The notes beneath the pieces were generated by a model. The model was not told the DNA's origin, did no database searches, and saw only the letters and a list, made by a program, of their open reading frames with translations. From the NCBI GenBank assembly GCA_964017155.1, contig OZ024867.1:25847226-25911225 (forward strand): a stretch of DNA of 64,000 bases, written 5' to 3'. Shown here one piece after another: positions 60,115 through 64,000 of the stretch (positions are counted from its first letter, which is position 1; each line of letters begins with the position of its first letter). This stretch comes from Oasisia sp. SBJ-2009. Taxonomy: Eukaryota > Annelida > Polychaeta > Sabellida > Siboglinidae. A program made the translations under genes and the position numbers.

Positions 60115-60789
60115 GTTGCGGTACACACCACACTTGACATCGATCCCAAACAGCTCTCAAACAAGCACTTGCACACGGTGTACAAATACAACTCTGCTAA
60201 CTTTGAGGGCCTAAGGGCAGACATGGCAGCTTACGAAGCGATGTTTTTAATGGAAAATCCAACATCTAGAACAACAGAGGAGAACTGGAAATCATTCAAG
60301 AGTGCATTACATCAAGCCATCATTAAACACGTTCCAACGACAAAGTCCAAAACTAAACGACACCTGCCCTGGATCACATGGAAAATCAAATGTGAAATTC
60401 GGAAGAAAGACAGGCATAATCGCAAAGCAAGAAAGTCAAAAAAGCATGAAGACTGGTCAGCCTACCCTATAAAACGGCAACAGTTACAGAAACAATTGAC
60501 ATCTGCTCATGATGACTACATCAGAAACGTGATTGGTGCGAGCCTGCTTGACAGAGGAGACCAAAAGAAATGTTGGTCTTTTGTCAAACTCAATAGAACT
60601 GAAAACTTGGGTATCCCTATACTCTCTGATACAAATGGCCTCCACATTACAAATCAAGCCAAGGCAGAGGCTTTAGACACGCACTTTGTGTCAGTCTTCA
60701 CCAGTGATGATGGTAAACACTTGCCTGACAAAGGACTGTCTCCCTACCATGATATGGGCATCATACAGTTCACACAACCCGGAATTTAA
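60115..60789 (+). pseudogene. LINE fragment, gamma
   Basis: First gamma subtype (Gln127, Asp199) behind a minisatellite that elsewhere precedes the second subtype: another recombinant unit. Confidence 0.87.
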
Positions 60790-61072
60790 ATTTTACTAAA
60801 GAACATTGACCAAACGAAAGCCCCTTACAAAAAAGACCAATGGTATACCATTGAATACAATTGAATACCATTCAGCGTCAACGATATTTCAGCAGGACTC
60901 AGTGGTACTTTCAACGGTAATTTATTATGCCATTCAGTACCACTGAACGGTACACAGAATACAAAATATCATTAAAAAAACTTTCAGATACCATTCAGAT
61001 ACCATTCAAATACCATTGGCCATTATACACTAGTACCATTCAATGGTATTTGAATGGTATATTTTTGTAAGT
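60790..61072. repeat. Spacer, 283 bp, CTTTCAG type with TATACACTAG
   Basis: Partner of 27602-27884, 33188 bp away. Confidence 0.9.
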
Positions 61073-61179
61073 GTTGGGTGGAGTGCAGAGGTTGGGTTGA
61101 GTGCGGAGTGGGGAGGTTGGGTGGAGTGGGTAGGTTGAATGGAGGGCGGAAGTTGGTTGGAGTGGGGAGGTTGGGTGGA
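61073..61179 (+). repeat. Short 107-bp minisatellite remnant, register broken
   Basis: Same broken structure and junctions as 27885-27991. Confidence 0.92.
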
Positions 61180-61272
61180 CATTCAGATACCATTCAGATA
61201 CCATTCAAATACCATTGGCCATTATACCCCTAGTACCATTCAATGGTATTTGAATGGTATATTTTTGTAAGT
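61180..61272. repeat. Second, partial spacer (93 bp) with complete hairpin
   Basis: Partner of 27992-28084, including the extra C in TATACCCCTAG. Confidence 0.92.
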
Positions 61273-62514
61273 GTTGGGTGGAGTGCGGAGGTTGGGTTGA
61301 GTGCGGAGGTTGGGTGGAGTGGGGAGGTTGGGTGGAGTGGGGAGGTTGGGTGGAGTGGGGAGGTTGGGTGGAGTGGGGAGGTTGGATGGAGTGGGGAGGT
61401 TGGGTGGAGTGGGTAGGTTGAATGGAGGGCGGAAGTTGGTTGGAGTGGGGAGGTTGGGTGGAGAGGGGAGGTTGCGTGGAGTGGGGAGGTTGGCTGGAGT
61501 GGGGAGGTTGGGTGGAGTGGGGAGGTTGGGTGGAGTGGGGAGTTTGGGTGGAGTGGGGAGGTTGGGTGGAGTGGGGAGGTTGGGTGGAGTGGGGAGGTTG
61601 GGTGAAGTGGGGAGGTTGGGTGGAGTGGGGAGGTTGGATGGAGTGGGGAGGTTGGGTGGAGTGGGGAGGTTGGGTGGAGTGGGGAGGTTGGGTGAAGTGG
61701 GGAGGTTGGGTGGAGTGGGGAGGTTGGATGGAGTGGGAAGGTTGGGTGGAGTGGGGAGGTTGGGTGAAGTGGGGAGGTTGGGTGGAGTGGGGAGGTTGGA
61801 TGGAGTGGAGAAGTTGGGTGGAGTGGGGAGGTTGGGTGGAGTGGGGAGGTTGGGTTAAGTGGGGAGGTTGGGTGGAGTAGGGAGGTTGGGTGGAGTGGGG
61901 AGGTTGCGTGGAGTGGGGAGGTTGGGTGGAGTGGGGAGGTTGGGTGGAGTGGGGAGGTTGAATGGAGGGCGGAGGTTGGGTGGAGTGGGGAGGTTGGGTG
62001 GAGAGGGGAGGTTGGGTGGAGTGGGGAGGTTGGGTGGAGTGGGGAGGTTGGGTGGAGTGGGGAGGTTGGGTGAAGTGGGGAGGTTGGGTGGAGTGGGGAG
62101 GTTGGGTGGAGTGGGGATGTTGGGTGTAGTGGGGAGGTTGGGTGGAGTGGGGAGGTTGGGTGGAGTGGGGAGGTTGGGTGGAGTGGGGAGGTTGGGTGGA
62201 GTGCGGAGGTTGAATGGAGTGGGGAGGTTGGGTGAAGTGGGGAGGTTGGGTGGAGTGGGGAGATTAAATGGAGGGCGGAGGTTGGGTGAAGTGGGGAGGT
62301 TGGGTGGAGTGGGGAGGTTGAATGGAGGGCGGAGGTTGGGTGGAGTGGGGAGGTTGGGTGGAGTGGGGAGGTTGGGTGGAGTGGGGAGGTTGGGTGGAGT
62401 GGGGAGGTTGGGTGGAGTGGGGAGGTTGGATGGAGTGGGGAGGTTGGGAGAAGTGGGGAGTTTGGGTGGAGTGAGGAGGTTGCATGGAGTGCGGAGGTTG
62501 GGTGAAGTGGGGAG
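61273..62514 (+). repeat. Minisatellite, 69 copies (longest block)
   Basis: The 3' half matches 28085-29254 (GTTGGGTTAAG near 61852, GTGGGGATG near 62115). The 5' half is instead like alpha blocks, with the GTTGAATGGAGGGCGGAA cassette. A mosaic. Confidence 0.95.
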
Positions 62515-63189
62515 GTTGCGGTACTCACCACACTTGACATCGATCCCAAACAGCTCTCAAACAAGCACTAGCACACGGGGTACAAATACAACTCTGCTAA
62601 CTTTGAGGGCCTAAGGGCAGACATGGCAGCTTACGCAGCGATGTTTTTAATGGAAAATCCAACATCTAGAACAACAGAGGAGAACTGGAAATCATTCAAG
62701 AGTGCACTACATCAAGCCATCATTAAACACGTTCCAACGACAAAGTCCAAAACTAAACGACACCTGCCCTGGATCACATGGAAAATCAAGTGTGAAATTC
62801 GGAAGAAAGACAGGCAGAATCGCAAAGCAAGAAAGTCAAAAAAGCATGAAGACTGGTCAGCCTACCCTATAAAACGGCAACAGTTACAGAAACTATTGAC
62901 ATCTGCTCATGATGACTACATCAGAAACGTGATTGGTGCGAGCCTGCTTGACAGAGGAGACCAAAAGAAATGTTGGTCTTTTGTCAAACTCAATAGAACT
63001 GAAAACTTGGGTATCCCTATACTCTCTGATACAAATGGCCTCCACATTACAAATCAAGCCAAGGCAGAGGCTTTAGACACGCACTTTGTGTCAGTGTTCA
63101 CCAGTGATCATGGTAAACACTTGCCTGACAAAGGACTGTCTCCCTACCATGATATGGGCATCATACAGTTCACACAACCCGGAATTTAA
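62515..63189 (+). pseudogene. LINE fragment, alpha with in-frame TAG
   Basis: TAG at 62569-62571 and GGG at codon 22, as in 29255-29929. Frame from ATG 62623 open. Confidence 0.87.
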
Positions 63190-63472
63190 ATTTTACTAAA
63201 GAACATTGACCAAACGAAAGCCCCTTACAAAAAAGACCAATGGTATACCATTGAATACAATTGAATACCATTCAGCGTCAACGATATTTCAGCAGGACTC
63301 AGTGGTACTTTCAACGGTAATTTATTATGCCATTCAGTACCACTGAACGGTACACAGAATACAAAATATCATTAAAAAAACATTCAGATACCATTCAGAT
63401 ACCATTCAAATACCATTGGCCATTATACCCTAGTACCATTCAATGGTATTTGAATGGTATATTTTTGTAAGT
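63190..63472. repeat. Spacer, 283 bp, full hairpin
   Basis: As at 251-533. Confidence 0.9.
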
Positions 63473-64000
63473 GTTGGGTGGAGTGCAGAGGTTGGGTTGA
63501 GTGCGGAGGTTGGGTGGAGTGGGGAGGTTGGGTGGAGTGGGGAGGTTGGGTGGAGTGGGGAGGTTGGGTGGAGTGGGGAGGTTGGATGGAGTGGGGAGGT
63601 TGGGTGGAGTGGGTAGGTTGAATGGAGGGCGGAAGTTGGTTGGAGTGGGGAGGTTGGGTGGAGAGGGGAGGTTGCGTGGAGTGGGGAGGTTGGCTGGAGT
63701 GGGGAGGTTGGGTGGAGTGGGGAGGTTGGGTGGAGTGGGGAGGTTGGGTGGAGTGGGGAGGTTGGGTGGAGTGGGGAGGTTGGGTGGAGTGGGGAGGTTG
63801 GGTGAAGTGGGGAGGTTGGGTGGAGTGGGGAGGTTGGATGGAGTGGGAAGGTTGGGTGAAGTGGGGAGGTTGGGTGGAGTAGGGAGGTTGGCTGGAGCGG
63901 GGAGGTTGGGTGGAGTGGGGAGGTTGGGTGGAGAGGGGAGGTTGGGTGGAGAGGGGAGGTTGGGTGAACTGGGGAGGTTGGGAGAAGTGGGGAGGTTGGG
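63473..64000 (+). repeat. Minisatellite, first 29 copies (cut by window edge)
   Basis: Delta order (GGAGCGGGGAG near 63895, two GGAGAGGGG copies), so a delta LINE probably follows outside the window. Confidence 0.95.

Larger units (their letters stand above)
1..64000 (+). repeat. Three-level composite satellite array, open at both window edges
   Basis: Every base belongs to a tandem unit of spacer, then 18-bp minisatellite, then LINE fragment. All units face the same way. LINE frames end (TAA) at 250, 2162, 4027, 5586, 7498, 9363, 11383, 13403, 15117, 16993, 19013, 21033, 22747, 24317, 26031, 27601, 29929, 31823, 33357, 34963, 36846, 38380, 39986, 41923, 43457, 45063, 47000, 48875, 50409, 52015, 53952, 55737, 57307, 59255, 60789 and 63189. 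The window starts inside a LINE fragment and ends inside a minisatellite, so the array is longer than 64 kb. Satellite identity is read directly; a heterochromatic, subtelomeric or centromeric location is only a possibility. Confidence 0.97.

Overview
The whole window is one head-to-tail satellite array with no unique DNA and no intact gene. It is eukaryotic, most likely from an invertebrate animal. The only protein homology is a non-LTR retrotransposon (LINE) fragment of the Jockey/CR1/L2 type, of the sort common in molluscs, cnidarians and lancelets. The species cannot be told from the sequence.

One repeat unit has three parts, always in the same order and on the same strand. (1) A 272-283 bp AT-rich spacer carrying a 16-bp palindrome, an 11-bp inverted repeat, 11-bp direct repeats (ATTCAGATACC) and, in most units, a hairpin with 20-bp arms. 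(2) A G-rich minisatellite with consensus GTTGGGTGGAGTGGGGAG, in blocks of 32 to 69 copies. (3) A 675-bp LINE fragment covering the linker between the endonuclease and reverse transcriptase domains. Its reading frame ends at a TAA immediately before the start of RT homology. The window holds the tail of one unit, 35 full units and the start of another. There are about 1,645 minisatellite copies, close to half of all bases.

Unit lengths run from 1534 to 2400 bp. Length differences fall almost entirely on whole 18-bp minisatellite steps, plus 11-bp or 1-bp steps in the spacer. Two units (27602-29929 and 60790-63189) also carry a nested duplication that breaks the 18-bp register. The LINE copies fall into four families, named here alpha, beta, gamma and delta by diagnostic residues.

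Units are grouped into higher-order repeats. A 5336-bp period covers 251-9363. A 7630-bp period covers 9364-22747. A 3284-bp tandem pair covers 21034-27601. A gamma-alpha-(alpha)-delta group repeats with lengths 5023, 5077, 6952 and 5077 across 31824-53952. From 53953 to the end the families mix. Several units are clear recombinants, and one breakpoint (the unit ending at 41923) can be placed within about 113 bp.

Nothing here works as a gene pathway. The biology on display is repeat amplification: capture of a LINE piece, expansion of a G-quadruplex-capable minisatellite next to a hairpin, and repeated unequal exchange. Long open frames in all six frames are a by-product of an 18-bp (six-codon) repeat without stop codons.
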